Positions 1 through 9,215 of a DNA stretch of 38,464 nt are shown piece by piece. Under the pieces are notes generated by a model. It saw only the letters and a list, made by a program, of their open reading frames with translations, was not told the origin of the DNA and did not search any database. Numbering within the stretch: position 1 is the first letter of the stretch; every line of letters starts with the position of its first letter. The DNA lies in NCBI GenBank assembly GCA_947573135.1, contig CANPDU010000034.1, forward strand, positions 1 to 38,464, read 5' to 3'. The stretch is from an uncultured Bacteroidales bacterium (GTDB taxonomy: Bacteria > Bacteroidota > Bacteroidia > Bacteroidales > Muribaculaceae). Both the position numbers and the translations under genes were made by a program.

Positions 1-105
1 AAAACTGAATTCTTCAAACAAATCGCTAATTTTGCACTTGCCAGTTGAACCTGCCGATATTGTCGGTATTGGGGCGGCGGGAGTTTTTTGTAGGGTCTGA
101 ATGGG

Positions 106-134
106 TTGTTATCCAAATATTTTGAGTAATTTTG
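106..134 (+). promoter_or_regulatory. Probable promoter of korAB
   Basis: The -7 element TAATTTTG (127-134) matches the Bacteroidetes consensus TAnnTTTG exactly. A weak -33 element (GTTG, ending at 108) lies 18 bases upstream. The start codon of korA is about 80 bases downstream. A second TAATTTTG stands at 27-34, and nothing recognisable follows it before this promoter. Confidence 0.55.
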
Positions 135-214
135 TAGGGCAAATGCATGATCTTGGATCATGTTTTAATATTGTGTAGTTAACCTTCTAAGCCTAAACAT
201 TTTATTTCGTCAGC

Positions 215-2062
215 ATGTTAGAAAAAACCAATATCAAGACGCTCGACAAGGTCGTAGTGCGTTTCTCGGGCGACTCGGGCGACGGCATGCAGCTTGCCGG
301 CAACATATTCACCAACGTATCTGCCGGACTTGGCAATCAGGTCTCGACATTTCCCGACTATCCGGCTGAAATTCGCGCTCCGCAGGGATCGCTCAGCGGC
401 GTGTCTGGTTTTCAGGTAAGCGTCGGAACAGGCGTGCACACTCCCGGCGACAGCTGCGATGTGCTTATCGCCATGAACCCCGCGGCGCTCAAGCAGAATG
501 TAAAATTTCTCAAACCCGGCGGCGTGATCATCGTCGACATCGACTCTTTTAAGGAAGCCGATCTGCGCAAGGCGATGTTCGAGACCGACGAACCGTTCAA
601 AGAACTCGGCATCACGGCACAGATACTCGAAGTCCCCGTCACGGCAATGACCAAGGCGGCGCTCGCCGACAGCGGTCTCGACAACAAGGCCGTGCTGAAA
701 TGCCGCAATATCTTTGCGCTCGGCCTCGTCTGCTGGCTCTTTGACCGTCCGCTCGAACAGGCCAAACGTCACCTTAAAAATAAATTCGCCAAGAAACCGG
801 TGGTCTACGAGGCCAACGCCAAGGTGATCGAAGCCGGTTTCGACTATGGCCACAATATCCACGCGTTGGTATCGACCTACCGCATCGAGACCGAAGATCC
901 GCGTCCGGGCGTCTACACCGACATCAACGGCAACACCGCCACAGCATGGGGACTGATAATGGCTTCGGAAAAATGCGGTCGTCCGCTTTTCCTCGGCTCC
1001 TACCCCATCACTCCGGCCACCGACATTCTCCATGAGCTTGCCAAGCGCAAGGATCTCGGAGTGAAAGCGTGTCAGATGGAAGACGAGATCGCAGGCGTAT
1101 GCTCGGCGATCGGCGCATCGTTTGCCGGCAATCTCGCTGTAACATCGACTTCGGGTCCCGGCCTCGCACTCAAGAGCGAAGGCATCGGACTGGCCGTGAT
1201 GGCCGAGCTGCCTCTGGTGGTAATCGACGTTCAGCGCGGCGGTCCGTCGACAGGTCTCCCGACAAAGACCGAACAGACCGACCTGATGCAGGCTCTCTAC
1301 GGCCGCAACGGCGAGTCGCCCGTGGCTGTCGTGGCTCCGGCATCTCCGACCGACTGCTTCACAATGGCATTTGAAGCCTGCCGCATCGCTGTCGAGCACA
1401 TGACTCCGGTCATCCTGCTAAGCGACGCCTTCATCGGCAACGGATCGTCGGCATGGCGTGTGCCCGAAGCTGACGAATTCCCCGAAATCCATACACCCGA
1501 TGTGCCGGCAGAAATGCGCGACGGATCGTGGCGTGCATATCTGCGCGACGAAAAGTCGAAAGTGCGCTATTGGGCTGTGCCCGGCACAGAAGGCTGCGCC
1601 CACCGTATCGGAGGGCTCGAGAAAGACGCCGTGACAGGCGGCATATCGACTGATCCGGCCAACCACGAGAAGATGGTCGAGATACGCCGCGAAAAGATAG
1701 CCCGCATCGCCGACGACATTCCCCAGCTTGAAGTGATAGGCAATCCCGACGCCGACACTCTGCTCGTCGGCTGGGGCGGAACCTACGGACATCTCCACAC
1801 TGCAGCCGATGAACTCAATTCGTCGGGCAAGCCTGTGGCTTTCGCCCATTTCCGTTACATCAATCCGCTGCCGGCCAATACCGGCGAGGTGCTCGGCCGC
1901 TACAAGCGTGTGATCGTAGCCGAACTCAACACCGGAATGTTTGCCGACTATCTCCAGGCCAAATATCCTCGCGTCGAGATGCTCCGCATCAACAAAGTAC
2001 AGGGCCAGCCTTTCATGGTCAAAGAGATCGTAGACCGCGTAAGTGAAATCATCGAGAAATAA
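215..2062 (+). CDS. korA: 2-oxoacid:acceptor oxidoreductase, fused gamma-alpha subunit
   Basis: This is the large subunit of a 2-oxoacid (probably 2-oxoglutarate) ferredoxin oxidoreductase, which reversibly converts a 2-oxoacid plus CoA to acyl-CoA, CO2 and reduced ferredoxin in the cytoplasm. The first about 195 residues form the gamma domain, opening with the GDSGDGMQ motif (residues 19-26). The pyrimidine-binding alpha domain follows from about residue 240, with the YPITPATDI and QMEDEIAG stretches and TSTSGPG. The C-terminal part (about 505-615) is the transketolase C-terminal-like domain. A length of 615 aa fits the fused gamma-alpha KorA of two-subunit enzymes. The stop is only five bases before korB, so the two are one operon. 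Substrate preference cannot be read with certainty, and pyruvate or a branched-chain oxoacid remain possible. Confidence 0.93.
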   Translation: MLEKTNIKTLDKVVVRFSGDSGDGMQLAGNIFTNVSAGLGNQVSTFPDYPAEIRAPQGSLSGVSGFQVSVGTGVHTPGDSCDVLIAMNPAALKQNVKFLKPGGVIIVDIDSFKEADLRKAMFETDEPFKELGITAQILEVPVTAMTKAALADSGLDNKAVLKCRNIFALGLVCWLFDRPLEQAKRHLKNKFAKKPVVYEANAKVIEAGFDYGHNIHALVSTYRIETEDPRPGVYTDINGNTATAWGLIMASEKCGRPLFLGSYPITPATDILHELAKRKDLGVKACQMEDEIAGVCSAIGASFAGNLAVTSTSGPGLALKSEGIGLAVMAELPLVVIDVQRGGPSTGLPTKTEQTDLMQALYGRNGESPVAVVAPASPTDCFTMAFEACRIAVEHMTPVILLSDAFIGNGSSAWRVPEADEFPEIHTPDVPAEMRDGSWRAYLRDEKSKVRYWAVPGTEGCAHRIGGLEKDAVTGGISTDPANHEKMVEIRREKIARIADDIPQLEVIGNPDADTLLVGWGGTYGHLHTAADELNSSGKPVAFAHFRYINPLPANTGEVLGRYKRVIVAELNTGMFADYLQAKYPRVEMLRINKVQGQPFMVKEIVDRVSEIIEK

Positions 2063-2067
2063 GCGAA

Positions 2068-3084
2068 ATGGAAGAAACTAAGAAATATACAGCAGCCGAC
2101 TATAAAAACAAGCTATCAGTGCGCTGGTGTCCCGGCTGCGGCGACCATGCCATACTCAACACTCTCCACAAGGCGATGGCCGAGATCGGCGTTCCTCCTC
2201 ATATGACAGCCGTCATATCGGGCATCGGTTGCTCATCGCGTCTGCCCTACTACATGGACACATACGGTTTCCATACCATCCACGGCCGTGCGGCTGCCAT
2301 TGCGACAGGCTTCAAGGTGGCCAACCCCGAAATGACCGTATGGCAGATCTCGGGCGACGGCGACGGTCTGGCAATCGGCGGCAACCACTTCATCCACGCC
2401 GTACGACGCAACGTCGACATCAACATGCTGCTTTTCAACAATAAAATCTACGGTCTGACCAAAGGTCAGTACTCTCCGACCTCGGCCCGCGGATTTGTAT
2501 CGAAGTCATCGCCTTACGGCACGACCGAAGATCCGTTTATCCCGGCGGAACTCGTGTTCGGTGCCCGCGGCAATTTCTTCGCGCGCTCGATCGATGTCGA
2601 GCTCGCAACGTCGGTTGAGGTTCTCACCGCCGCTGCCCGCCACAAGGGTGCATCGGTCGTGGAGATACTGCAGAACTGCGTGATCTTCAATAACGGCATC
2701 CATAACCCGATCACTGACAAGTCGGTGCGCGCCGACAAGACAATCCATCTCCGCCACGGCGAAAAGATGATCTTCGGCGCCGACAACAACCGCGGCCTCG
2801 TTCAGGACGGGTTCCTGCTCAAAGCTGTGACCATAGGTGAAGACGGCTATACTATCGACGACGTACTCGTCCACGACGCCCACTGCGAAAGCAACTTCCT
2901 GCATCAGCAGCTTGCGATGATGGACGGCGACCGTCTGCCTCTGGCTGTCGGCGTGATACGCGATGTCGCCGCTCCGACTTACAACGAAGGCGTCTCGCAA
3001 CAGGTCGAAGAAGTGCGCGCCCGAAAAGGCTTCGACAAACTCCGCGATATGATCCTCGCCGGCGAAACCTGGACCGTAGAATAA
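2068..3084 (+). CDS. korB: 2-oxoacid:ferredoxin oxidoreductase, beta (TPP-binding) subunit
   Basis: Partner of the upstream fused subunit. It carries the thiamine diphosphate site and the iron-sulfur cluster that passes electrons to ferredoxin. The TPP motif runs from GDGDGLAIGG (96-105) to the NN pair at 124-125. Cysteines 21 and 24 (WCPGCG), 55 (GIGCSS) and one near residue 204 (LQNC) are placed like the four ligands of the [4Fe-4S] cluster in two-subunit enzymes. A length of 338 aa is normal for the family. The gene is followed by a strong hairpin, consistent with a two-gene transcript. Oxidative or reductive direction cannot be told from the sequence. Confidence 0.93.
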   Translation: MEETKKYTAADYKNKLSVRWCPGCGDHAILNTLHKAMAEIGVPPHMTAVISGIGCSSRLPYYMDTYGFHTIHGRAAAIATGFKVANPEMTVWQISGDGDGLAIGGNHFIHAVRRNVDINMLLFNNKIYGLTKGQYSPTSARGFVSKSSPYGTTEDPFIPAELVFGARGNFFARSIDVELATSVEVLTAAARHKGASVVEILQNCVIFNNGIHNPITDKSVRADKTIHLRHGEKMIFGADNNRGLVQDGFLLKAVTIGEDGYTIDDVLVHDAHCESNFLHQQLAMMDGDRLPLAVGVIRDVAAPTYNEGVSQQVEEVRARKGFDKLRDMILAGETWTVE

Positions 3085-3114
3085 CCCTCCGAATTTAATT
3101 CCCCTAAAAATAGC

Positions 3115-3144
3115 GCAAGCGCGATGAAATCTCATCGCGCTTGC
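3115..3144 (+). terminator. Hairpin after korB
   Basis: A perfect 13-bp stem (3115-3127 with 3132-3144) encloses a four-base loop. The T-run after it is poor (ttcgtatataagtttt). It lies between convergent korB and the minus-strand lipoprotein gene and may stop transcription from both sides. Confidence 0.75.
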
Positions 3145-3170
3145 TTCGTATATAAGTTTTATAGTTTAAA

Positions 3171-4202
3171 TTACAACGGATTAGCCGGAACTGTTTCTTC
3201 AGTCATAGGAGCCTCTTCAACAATGCCAAGAGTAATATTCTTGTCATAGCTTGAGAGTTCGACCTTGATGACTGTCATAATATTGCGTTTAAGAGTTACT
3301 TCTGCCATATATTTTTTCTCCATGCCGCCATCGGGCTGCCAGGTGAATAAAATATCTGTAGAAACCTCATCACTATTAGCTGTTATCACACTCTTTACTT
3401 TGTCCAACGTAAATTTGGTCGTAGCTTCCTGTCGGCCGGAACCCGTCAGGCTGACTTCTCCGAAATCCAGCGTACCGTAGGCATCTTTCCATGTGAGCGT
3501 TCCGCCCGGCATATCTTCAACAACAACCTTTACACCAAAAGTCGCGCTCTTAAGATTGATCGTAGCTTCTGTAGCGACTGTCGGATTGAATCCTTCCAAA
3601 GCACCATAGTAGCGCACCAAGCGCGGATACAACAGATCTTCTCGTCCGTCAGCATTACTGCTTTCGACAGTAGATTTTCCTGTTCCAAGACCATTGAGAT
3701 AATTGCCGGCTTCGCTGCAGAATGTATTTAAATTTGAAACACGGTAATACGACACCTTTGTACCGTCGGACGCGGTTTCGCTCTTGGCAAGCGAGAAGGG
3801 AAGCATATAATGCTCGACCGAGCCGGTCTCGACAGTGGCAAGTATGTCGACGTCGTCCTGAACAGTCGTGCATTCAAACTTATATTCATAGCCTGTTTCG
3901 AGGGCGATATGCATATCACTGAGATTATCGAAAACACCGTAAGCGATATAAGAGTAATCCGCTTCACCTATATTAGAACGCAAAACATTGATTGCATAAT
4001 ATTTTTTCTTTGTTTCTCCGTCGGCACGCGCTAGTGGTTCTTCGGTAATATTGACAAATTCACCAGCCAAAGTGAAATTCACATCAACGAGAGTTCCATC
4101 AGGAACGACCGGTCTCGGATCATGAGAATGGGAGCACGATGAAAGAGCAGAACATGCAGCCAACGCTCCAACAGCAATAAAAACAGACTGAATCAGTTTC
4201 AT
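3171..4202 (-). CDS. Lipoprotein of unknown function, Bacteroidales type
   Basis: The protein (343 aa) starts with a signal peptide ending in a lipobox-like LSSC (cysteine at about residue 23), so it is probably an outer-membrane or surface lipoprotein. The mature part is predicted mostly beta. It resembles, from memory, Bacteroidales lipoproteins with a phrase like YAYGLFDN near residue 90 (here IAYGVFDN), and loosely the fimbrillin-like fold, but I cannot assign a family. No membrane segments or catalytic motifs are seen. It is a single gene with its own promoter upstream (4335-4365) and faces the korAB terminator. Its lower GC content than the korAB genes suggests an accessory gene. A fimbrial subunit role is only a guess. 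Confidence 0.7.
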   Translation of the reverse strand: MKLIQSVFIAVGALAACSALSSCSHSHDPRPVVPDGTLVDVNFTLAGEFVNITEEPLARADGETKKKYYAINVLRSNIGEADYSYIAYGVFDNLSDMHIALETGYEYKFECTTVQDDVDILATVETGSVEHYMLPFSLAKSETASDGTKVSYYRVSNLNTFCSEAGNYLNGLGTGKSTVESSNADGREDLLYPRLVRYYGALEGFNPTVATEATINLKSATFGVKVVVEDMPGGTLTWKDAYGTLDFGEVSLTGSGRQEATTKFTLDKVKSVITANSDEVSTDILFTWQPDGGMEKKYMAEVTLKRNIMTVIKVELSSYDKNITLGIVEEAPMTEETVPANPL

Positions 4203-4334
4203 TATAATTATCAGAAATAAGGTTAGCTTTCCACCCCAGGAATGCTACTTTAAATAATTATTTTTGAGCGTGGGGTAATATTATAAATATAATAACGCTC
4301 CGTTTTAAAAAATTATAAAAATATATTGATATGA

Positions 4335-4365
4335 CAAAATTAGTAAAATCCATCATTCGTTCAAA
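4335..4365 (-). promoter_or_regulatory. Promoter of the minus-strand lipoprotein gene
   Basis: Read on the minus strand, TTTG (4362-4365) is followed after exactly 19 bases by TAATTTTG (4335-4342), a full match to the Bacteroidetes consensus. The leader to the start codon at 4202 would be about 130 bases and is AT-rich. The 347-bp intergenic region (4203-4549) otherwise holds the plus-strand promoter at 4453-4484. Confidence 0.75.
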
Positions 4366-4452
4366 CTACAAAACACACATTAACATATATTAAGACCATA
4401 TTCCCCAATATTTCACAATTACTCTCTTATGCCAAACAACCGTGCTCATTTA

Positions 4453-4484
4453 TTTGGTCAAAACGGAGAATATTTGTATTTTTG
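4453..4484 (+). promoter_or_regulatory. Promoter of the FN3/T9SS gene
   Basis: TTTG (4453-4456), a 20-base spacer and TATTTTTG (4477-4484) match the Bacteroidetes promoter consensus. The start codon at 4550 lies about 60 bases after the expected transcription start. Confidence 0.75.
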
Positions 4485-4549
4485 CAACACTTTAAGCTAA
4501 AGTTGTAGCAAAACGCTTCAATAACAATATCAGATTCAATCATTGCGTT

Positions 4550-6355
4550 ATGAAAAAATATTTCCTGACTATTATCTGTCTGAGCCTGTTATCACTGACG
4601 ATGAACGGCGAAATCGTATTATCTGAAAAATTCGACAAATTTACCGACGGCACCGAGGATCAGCCAGCGGCCACGGCAATATCCGATTTTGACGCTATGA
4701 CACAGACACCCGGCTGGACGGGATCAGACATCAGATCGGCCGGAGGCTGCATATATATACCCGTCAATGCACTCCTGACGACTCCGGCTTTCGATCTCGG
4801 GAAGCACAACGGCAACTACAGCCTGTCATTTAAAGCGAAATCAGCAACTCCAAACGCATTTTTCTTCATAATCGACTCTAACGGCGGTTACCAAAGCGGC
4901 GATATAAGTGCGGAATGGAAACAATACACAGTGACACTTTCGACAGGTTCCGGACCCTCCAACGGAGGACTACCCACAACACTCAGTTTCTACGGCTATA
5001 CAGACATGCTCATCGACGATATCGTTATGGACGACAGCGGAGTAGGCATACCTGTGGCTTTCAAAAGCAGTGATTTTACGCGCGAATCTTTTACCGCGAA
5101 CTGGAGCGAGGCCATGAACGCCGAAAGTTATCTGCTCAATGTGTTTACGCTCGACTATGATGTCGAAACTACTATATTCAACCGCAAATATCTGCTGAAG
5201 GACAAAGAGGTCAAAGGATGCTCTTATGTTGTCGATGAAGGAGAATTTGATGTGCCATATTACTATACGGTAGCGGCCAAAGCAGGAAATGCAGTCTCAG
5301 GCGAGTCAAACATAATCACAGTTAGTCCCGACAAAATTGACCCATGCGAGGCTCTTGCCGCCACAGATGTTGACAATGATTCTTTTACTGCCAACTGGAC
5401 AGAATCGTCTATTGCGTCACAATACTATATTCATGTATTAAAACGTCACACGGCTGAGTCAGCCGAACAATACGCTATTATCGATACCGATTACTCCGAC
5501 ATCGACACTGAGGGAACAGTTGAAAAGCCACAAAAAGAACTCGAGATGCTTTTCGACGGCGACTGGTTTGCAAATATGCCCGTAATAGCAAAAGGCATGA
5601 TAGGCATCAATAATCAGGACATCGACTTTTTCGGACAAGCTTATCTGCAGTCACCGATAATCGACCTAAAAACATGTAACGGAACCGTCAAAGTTGCATT
5701 CACCGCATTTGCAAGGAAAGGGATGAAAAATGCGATGATAAAATTATGCGATCATACGGGTAAAGTGACCTTTGTCGATACAAAAAATTTCGCAGTTTCG
5801 GAAGATGCCGCTGATTATGAATTCACACTTTCCGGGGGCACAGGACTGTCGAGCGTACTGATTACGAGTGAAGAAAACGGCGGCATGATGTTTATCGACA
5901 GACTCAAAGTGACCGTCGATCTCCCGGCTCAGGCATCGATGATCCTGCCTGTAAGGACTACAGTCGCAAAAGAATCTCCTGCGACAGTGTCGCTCAAGGG
6001 CACCGCGACATCAGATCAGGCGGCCTATTATATCCAAGCGGCATGGGCTGTAAAACACAAAGACGGTGAAGTGCGTCAGATACCTGAAGTGATCAGCGAT
6101 CCGTCAAATTACGTATGGATAGACCGTAACGCCGGTATAGATGATATTACGGCAACCGCCACGCAAATTCACACCACGCCTGACGGCATTGCCATATATA
6201 ATCCGGCGCCTGTACGCGTCACAGTCTACGATATGTCGGGCCGATGCATCTACGCGTCGGGCACTCCCGTTCAGAACGCAAATGTAAGACTCGACGCAGG
6301 GCTATATATTGTCACCGCCGGCGAAGAGACATTCAAGACTTCAGTCGGGCGTTAG
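4550..6355 (+). CDS. Secreted FN3-domain protein with T9SS type A sorting domain
   Basis: A Sec signal peptide (about residues 1-20) precedes a jelly-roll or choice-of-anchor-like domain (about 22-165). Two fibronectin type III-like modules follow, each marked by the repeated phrase SFTANW (one near residue 180, one near 277). A second jelly-roll-like region spans about 310-460. The last about 75 residues form a Por secretion C-terminal domain (VTVYDMSGR, then LDAGLYIV and the end). The protein should cross the outer membrane by the type IX system and be attached to or released from the cell surface. No catalytic motif is visible, so adhesion or substrate binding is the most that can be inferred. 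It is monocistronic with its own promoter. Confidence 0.82.
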   Translation: MKKYFLTIICLSLLSLTMNGEIVLSEKFDKFTDGTEDQPAATAISDFDAMTQTPGWTGSDIRSAGGCIYIPVNALLTTPAFDLGKHNGNYSLSFKAKSATPNAFFFIIDSNGGYQSGDISAEWKQYTVTLSTGSGPSNGGLPTTLSFYGYTDMLIDDIVMDDSGVGIPVAFKSSDFTRESFTANWSEAMNAESYLLNVFTLDYDVETTIFNRKYLLKDKEVKGCSYVVDEGEFDVPYYYTVAAKAGNAVSGESNIITVSPDKIDPCEALAATDVDNDSFTANWTESSIASQYYIHVLKRHTAESAEQYAIIDTDYSDIDTEGTVEKPQKELEMLFDGDWFANMPVIAKGMIGINNQDIDFFGQAYLQSPIIDLKTCNGTVKVAFTAFARKGMKNAMIKLCDHTGKVTFVDTKNFAVSEDAADYEFTLSGGTGLSSVLITSEENGGMMFIDRLKVTVDLPAQASMILPVRTTVAKESPATVSLKGTATSDQAAYYIQAAWAVKHKDGEVRQIPEVISDPSNYVWIDRNAGIDDITATATQIHTTPDGIAIYNPAPVRVTVYDMSGRCIYASGTPVQNANVRLDAGLYIVTAGEETFKTSVGR

Positions 6356-6392
6356 GCAATTGCTTTGATTTTTAAGTGTCATAAAAAAATTG

Positions 6393-6400
6393 TATTTTTG
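6393..6400 (+). promoter_or_regulatory. Probable -7 element for the queF operon
   Basis: TATTTTTG matches the -7 consensus and lies 24 bases before the queF start codon. The closest TTTG upstream (6364-6367) is 25 bases away, longer than the usual 19-20, so the -33 element is uncertain. No preQ1 riboswitch-like structure was recognised in the 69-bp gap. Confidence 0.45.
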
Positions 6401-6424
6401 TGACATCAATAAAAGACAAGCATT

Positions 6425-6910
6425 ATGCCACGAAGCAACGAAGAAATCAGCGGATGCACACTTTTGGGTAACACCGGAGTAAGCTATCCGACTCAATATG
6501 ACCCGTCAATCCTCGAGACTTTCAAGAACAAGCATCCCGAAAACGACTATCTTGTCACATTCAACTGCCCGGAGTTCACGTCATTGTGTCCAAAGACCGG
6601 GCAGCCTGATTTCGCCCGTATTATAATAAATTATATACCGCGCGAAGACATGGTCGAGAGCAAAAGCCTGAAGCTATATCTCTTCAGTTTCCGCAATCAC
6701 GGAGACTTTCACGAAGACTGTGTCAACATCATAATGAAAGATCTCATAAAACTGATGAACCCCCGTTATATCGAGGTCATCGGCATATTCACGCCTCGGG
6801 GCGGCATCTCAATCTATCCTTTTGCCAATTATGGCGACGACGATCATCAGGATCTTGTAAAGAGCCGTATGCTTGCCGCTCTGCAGTCGGCTCCCGGCCT
6901 CACAAAATGA
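6425..6910 (+). CDS. queF: NADPH-dependent 7-cyano-7-deazaguanine reductase
   Basis: QueF reduces preQ0 to preQ1, the step before insertion into tRNA anticodons in queuosine synthesis. At 161 aa it is the short (unimodular) type. The catalytic cysteine and aspartate are visible as C55 and D62 in [13 protein letters not shown], and the ESKSLKLY substrate-binding motif follows near residue 77. The gene overlaps queC by four bases (ATGA), which indicates translational coupling of two enzymes in one pathway, although QueF acts one step after QueC. Confidence 0.96.
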   Translation: MPRSNEEISGCTLLGNTGVSYPTQYDPSILETFKNKHPENDYLVTFNCPEFTSLCPKTGQPDFARIIINYIPREDMVESKSLKLYLFSFRNHGDFHEDCVNIIMKDLIKLMNPRYIEVIGIFTPRGGISIYPFANYGDDDHQDLVKSRMLAALQSAPGLTK

Positions 6911-7620
6911 CAACACCACGAAACCCCGTATCGCAAATTAATAATATGGATAAAGACGCATTAATAGTTCTATCCGGCGGCATGGACTCTGTGACCATGC
7001 TCTATGAATATTCCGACAGCATAGATCTTGCCGTGACATTCAACTACGGTTCGAACCACAATCTGCGTGAAATCGAGTGTGCTCGTTATCAGTGCCGCAA
7101 ACTCGGCATCGAACTTGTCGAAATCGACTTATCGTTTATCGGGCAATATTTCCACAGTTCGCTTCTTTCAGGAGCAGACGCTGTGCCTGTGGGAGAATAC
7201 GATTTCGACAACATGAAGTCGACAGTGGTGCCATTCCGCAACGGGATCATGCTTTCGGCAGCAGCAGGTCTTGCAGAAAGCCGCGGTCTCAAAGCAGTCA
7301 TGATAGCGAACCATGCAGGCGACCATGCACTCTATCCCGACTGCCGCGAAAGCTTTGTCAAAGCAATGGGTGAAGCTATAGCCGCAGGCACATACGACTC
7401 AATAGAACTCAGAGCGCCGTACACGTTGCTCAGCAAAGCCCAGATAGCCGAGCGCGGAAAAACACTCGGCGTAGATTACAGCCATACATATTCGTGCTAT
7501 AAAGGAGGAGAACGACATTGCGGACAATGCGGCACATGCATCGAGCGTCGTCAGGCGCTCGCGGCTGCCGGCATTGACGATCCCACGGAATATGACGACG
7601 AGCCAGAAATAATTCAGTAA
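6907..7620 (+). CDS. queC: 7-cyano-7-deazaguanine synthase
   Basis: QueC converts 7-carboxy-7-deazaguanine, ammonia and ATP to preQ0. The ATP-pyrophosphatase loop SGGMDS lies at residues 23-28, counted from the start at 6907. Four cysteines near the C-terminus (C197, C205, C208, C211) form the zinc site. The upstream start gives an ATGA overlap with queF. An internal ATG at 6946 ([12 protein letters not shown]) would place the loop at the usual distance from the N-terminus and is an equally likely true start. The gene ends 15 bases before the next one in the operon. QueD and QueE are not in the window. Confidence 0.96.
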   Translation: MTTPRNPVSQINNMDKDALIVLSGGMDSVTMLYEYSDSIDLAVTFNYGSNHNLREIECARYQCRKLGIELVEIDLSFIGQYFHSSLLSGADAVPVGEYDFDNMKSTVVPFRNGIMLSAAAGLAESRGLKAVMIANHAGDHALYPDCRESFVKAMGEAIAAGTYDSIELRAPYTLLSKAQIAERGKTLGVDYSHTYSCYKGGERHCGQCGTCIERRQALAAAGIDDPTEYDDEPEIIQ

Positions 7621-7635
7621 ACCGTAATAATCAAT

Positions 7636-8244
7636 ATGGATATAAAACAATCGATGCATGACATACTTCGCTCGGAAAGCGAAGCAATAGCATCTATCCC
7701 CTACACTAACGACTATGAGAAAGCCGTCGAGGCAATAGTCGAACGGGTACACCGCCGCGGGGGCAAAATGGTAACCACCGGCATGGGCAAAGCCGGTCAG
7801 ATAGCAATGAATATAGCCACGACATTCTCTTCGACCGGAACACCGGCCGTATTCATACATCCGTCGGAGGCTCAGCACGGCGATCTCGGCATACTCCAGC
7901 CCAACGACATCATGCTTATGATCTCCAACTCCGGCAAAACGACAGAAATCGTAGACCTTGTTTCATTGGCAAAAAACATGTATCCCGACATCCCGCTGAT
8001 CGTGATTTCAGGCGCGCCATCGTCACCGCTGGCTGAACAGGCTGATTACGTGCTTCCGACCGGAGGTGCACCGGAAGTGTGTCCGCTCGGGCTGACACCC
8101 ACCACGTCGACAACGGTCATGACCGTTATAGGCGACGTCCTTGTAGTCAATGTAATGAAAGCCATCAATTTCACAAAAGAAGAGTACGCCAAACGCCATC
8201 ACGGCGGTTATCTCGGACGCGCAGCCCGAGGTGACAAACACTGA
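7636..8244 (+). CDS. SIS-domain sugar-phosphate isomerase, KdsD/KpsF-like, lacking CBS domains
   Basis: The 202-aa protein is a single SIS domain with the MGKAGQIA loop near residue 50, HPSEAQHGDLG near 75 and the phosphosugar-binding ISNSGKTTE near 95. It closely resembles D-arabinose 5-phosphate isomerase, which makes the precursor of Kdo for lipopolysaccharide. Full-length KdsD/GutQ proteins are about 320 aa with two C-terminal CBS modules, and these are absent here. Single-domain forms are known in Bacteroides. The gene sits between queC and a PfkB-like gene in a closely spaced operon. Arabinose 5-phosphate isomerase is the best guess, but another aldose-ketose phosphate substrate cannot be excluded. 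Confidence 0.88.
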   Translation: MDIKQSMHDILRSESEAIASIPYTNDYEKAVEAIVERVHRRGGKMVTTGMGKAGQIAMNIATTFSSTGTPAVFIHPSEAQHGDLGILQPNDIMLMISNSGKTTEIVDLVSLAKNMYPDIPLIVISGAPSSPLAEQADYVLPTGGAPEVCPLGLTPTTSTTVMTVIGDVLVVNVMKAINFTKEEYAKRHHGGYLGRAARGDKH

Positions 8245-8254
8245 CAAGACATCG

Positions 8255-9160
8255 ATGAAAAAGATTATATGCATAGGCGAATGCGCTCTGGATGTCATTT
8301 TCCGCGGTTCACAACCGGTCGGATCTATGCCCGGCGGCAGAATAGTCAATGCCGCCGCAATTTTGGCAAAACAGGGTCTGCCCGTATCGCTTGTAAGCGA
8401 ACTTTCACAGGATTCGGTCGGAGACATTATCTCCGACTTCCTGACCAAATCGGGAGTTGATGTGTCGTCAGTCGACCGTTTTACCGAAGGACTGACACCT
8501 CTGGTAATATACATCACCGACGAAAAATCAATAACCGCAGTCACACGCTACGAAAAGTATCCCGACGAATGTTTCGATGTGGTATGGCCGCGGATCGACG
8601 AAGGCGATATCGTGGTCTACGGAGGCTATTACGCGCTTGATGCCCGCATGAGACCACGAATGTCCCAACTGCTTTCGCATGCAGCCGAACGCAAGGCTAC
8701 GCTTATCTATCTGCCTGGATTTCTTCCTCAGCAGGAACCACAGATCACGAGAGTTATGCCTGTAATTCTTGAGAATCTTGAATTCGCCTCAGTTGTCATC
8801 GTCCGCAACAATGACCTTAAGACAATATTCGGGGTAAGCGACGGAGACCGTTGCTACCATGATCATATCGACTTTTACTGCCGGTCACTGATCAATGTCG
8901 ATGTTGCCGAACGACGCATCAATTACTACAGCGGGACAGAAGTCACATCGGTCGAAATACCGGAAGAAATGTGTCTGTCGATGATGTGGAACGCCGGTGT
9001 CGTCGCCGGAACGGTTGACGCGATATACCGTAACGAAACATCGGCAGCACAACTTGAAGCACCGAATGACGACTTCCGCCGTGAAGTACTGACACATGCT
9101 GCACTCACAGCTGCCAACGCATCAAAATCACTGACGGCCGAATGGCAGAAAACACATTAA
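8255..9160 (+). CDS. PfkB/ribokinase-fold protein with degenerate catalytic motif
   Basis: The N-terminal [11 protein letters not shown] and [16 protein letters not shown] segments are typical of PfkB sugar kinases, and the length (301 aa) fits. The start is set at ATG 8255 (MKKIICIGE), ten bases after the previous stop. A GTG at 8231 would add eight residues and overlap the isomerase gene. The signature near the C-terminus that normally reads D-T-x-G-A-G-D-A is here [11 protein letters not shown] (about residues 242-252), so the anion-hole glycines and the catalytic aspartate appear to be missing. It may be a non-kinase or regulatory member. Position after the SIS isomerase suggests a link to sugar-phosphate metabolism. 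Confidence 0.8.
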   Translation: MKKIICIGECALDVIFRGSQPVGSMPGGRIVNAAAILAKQGLPVSLVSELSQDSVGDIISDFLTKSGVDVSSVDRFTEGLTPLVIYITDEKSITAVTRYEKYPDECFDVVWPRIDEGDIVVYGGYYALDARMRPRMSQLLSHAAERKATLIYLPGFLPQQEPQITRVMPVILENLEFASVVIVRNNDLKTIFGVSDGDRCYHDHIDFYCRSLINVDVAERRINYYSGTEVTSVEIPEEMCLSMMWNAGVVAGTVDAIYRNETSAAQLEAPNDDFRREVLTHAALTAANASKSLTAEWQKTH

Positions 9161-9215
9161 ACACAATAGTCTGACCAATGACAAACCAATTCTAAAGTAT
9201 AATTGTTATTTTTTC

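Noticed and set aside
1-105. Possible end of an upstream gene or small RNA at the left edge
   Set aside because: A -7-like TAATTTTG occurs at 27-34, but no ORF, hairpin or terminator follows to support a transcript unit.
218-1399. Long minus-strand ORF opposite korA
   Set aside because: It is the mirror of a well-supported gene and its translation has no recognisable motifs. GC-rich codon usage in korA creates open reading frames on the other strand.
3810-4034. Small plus-strand ORFs inside the minus-strand lipoprotein gene
   Set aside because: They have no promoter or coding character and lie fully within a gene with a signal peptide and promoter on the other strand.
6356-6424. preQ1 riboswitch before queF
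   Set aside because: The gap is short, and I saw no pseudoknot-like pairing or the usual A-rich tail of that class next to the start codon.
8231-8254. GTG start for the PfkB-like gene
   Set aside because: It would overlap the isomerase gene and add eight residues before the conserved MKKIICIGE. The ATG at 8255 fits family N-termini better.
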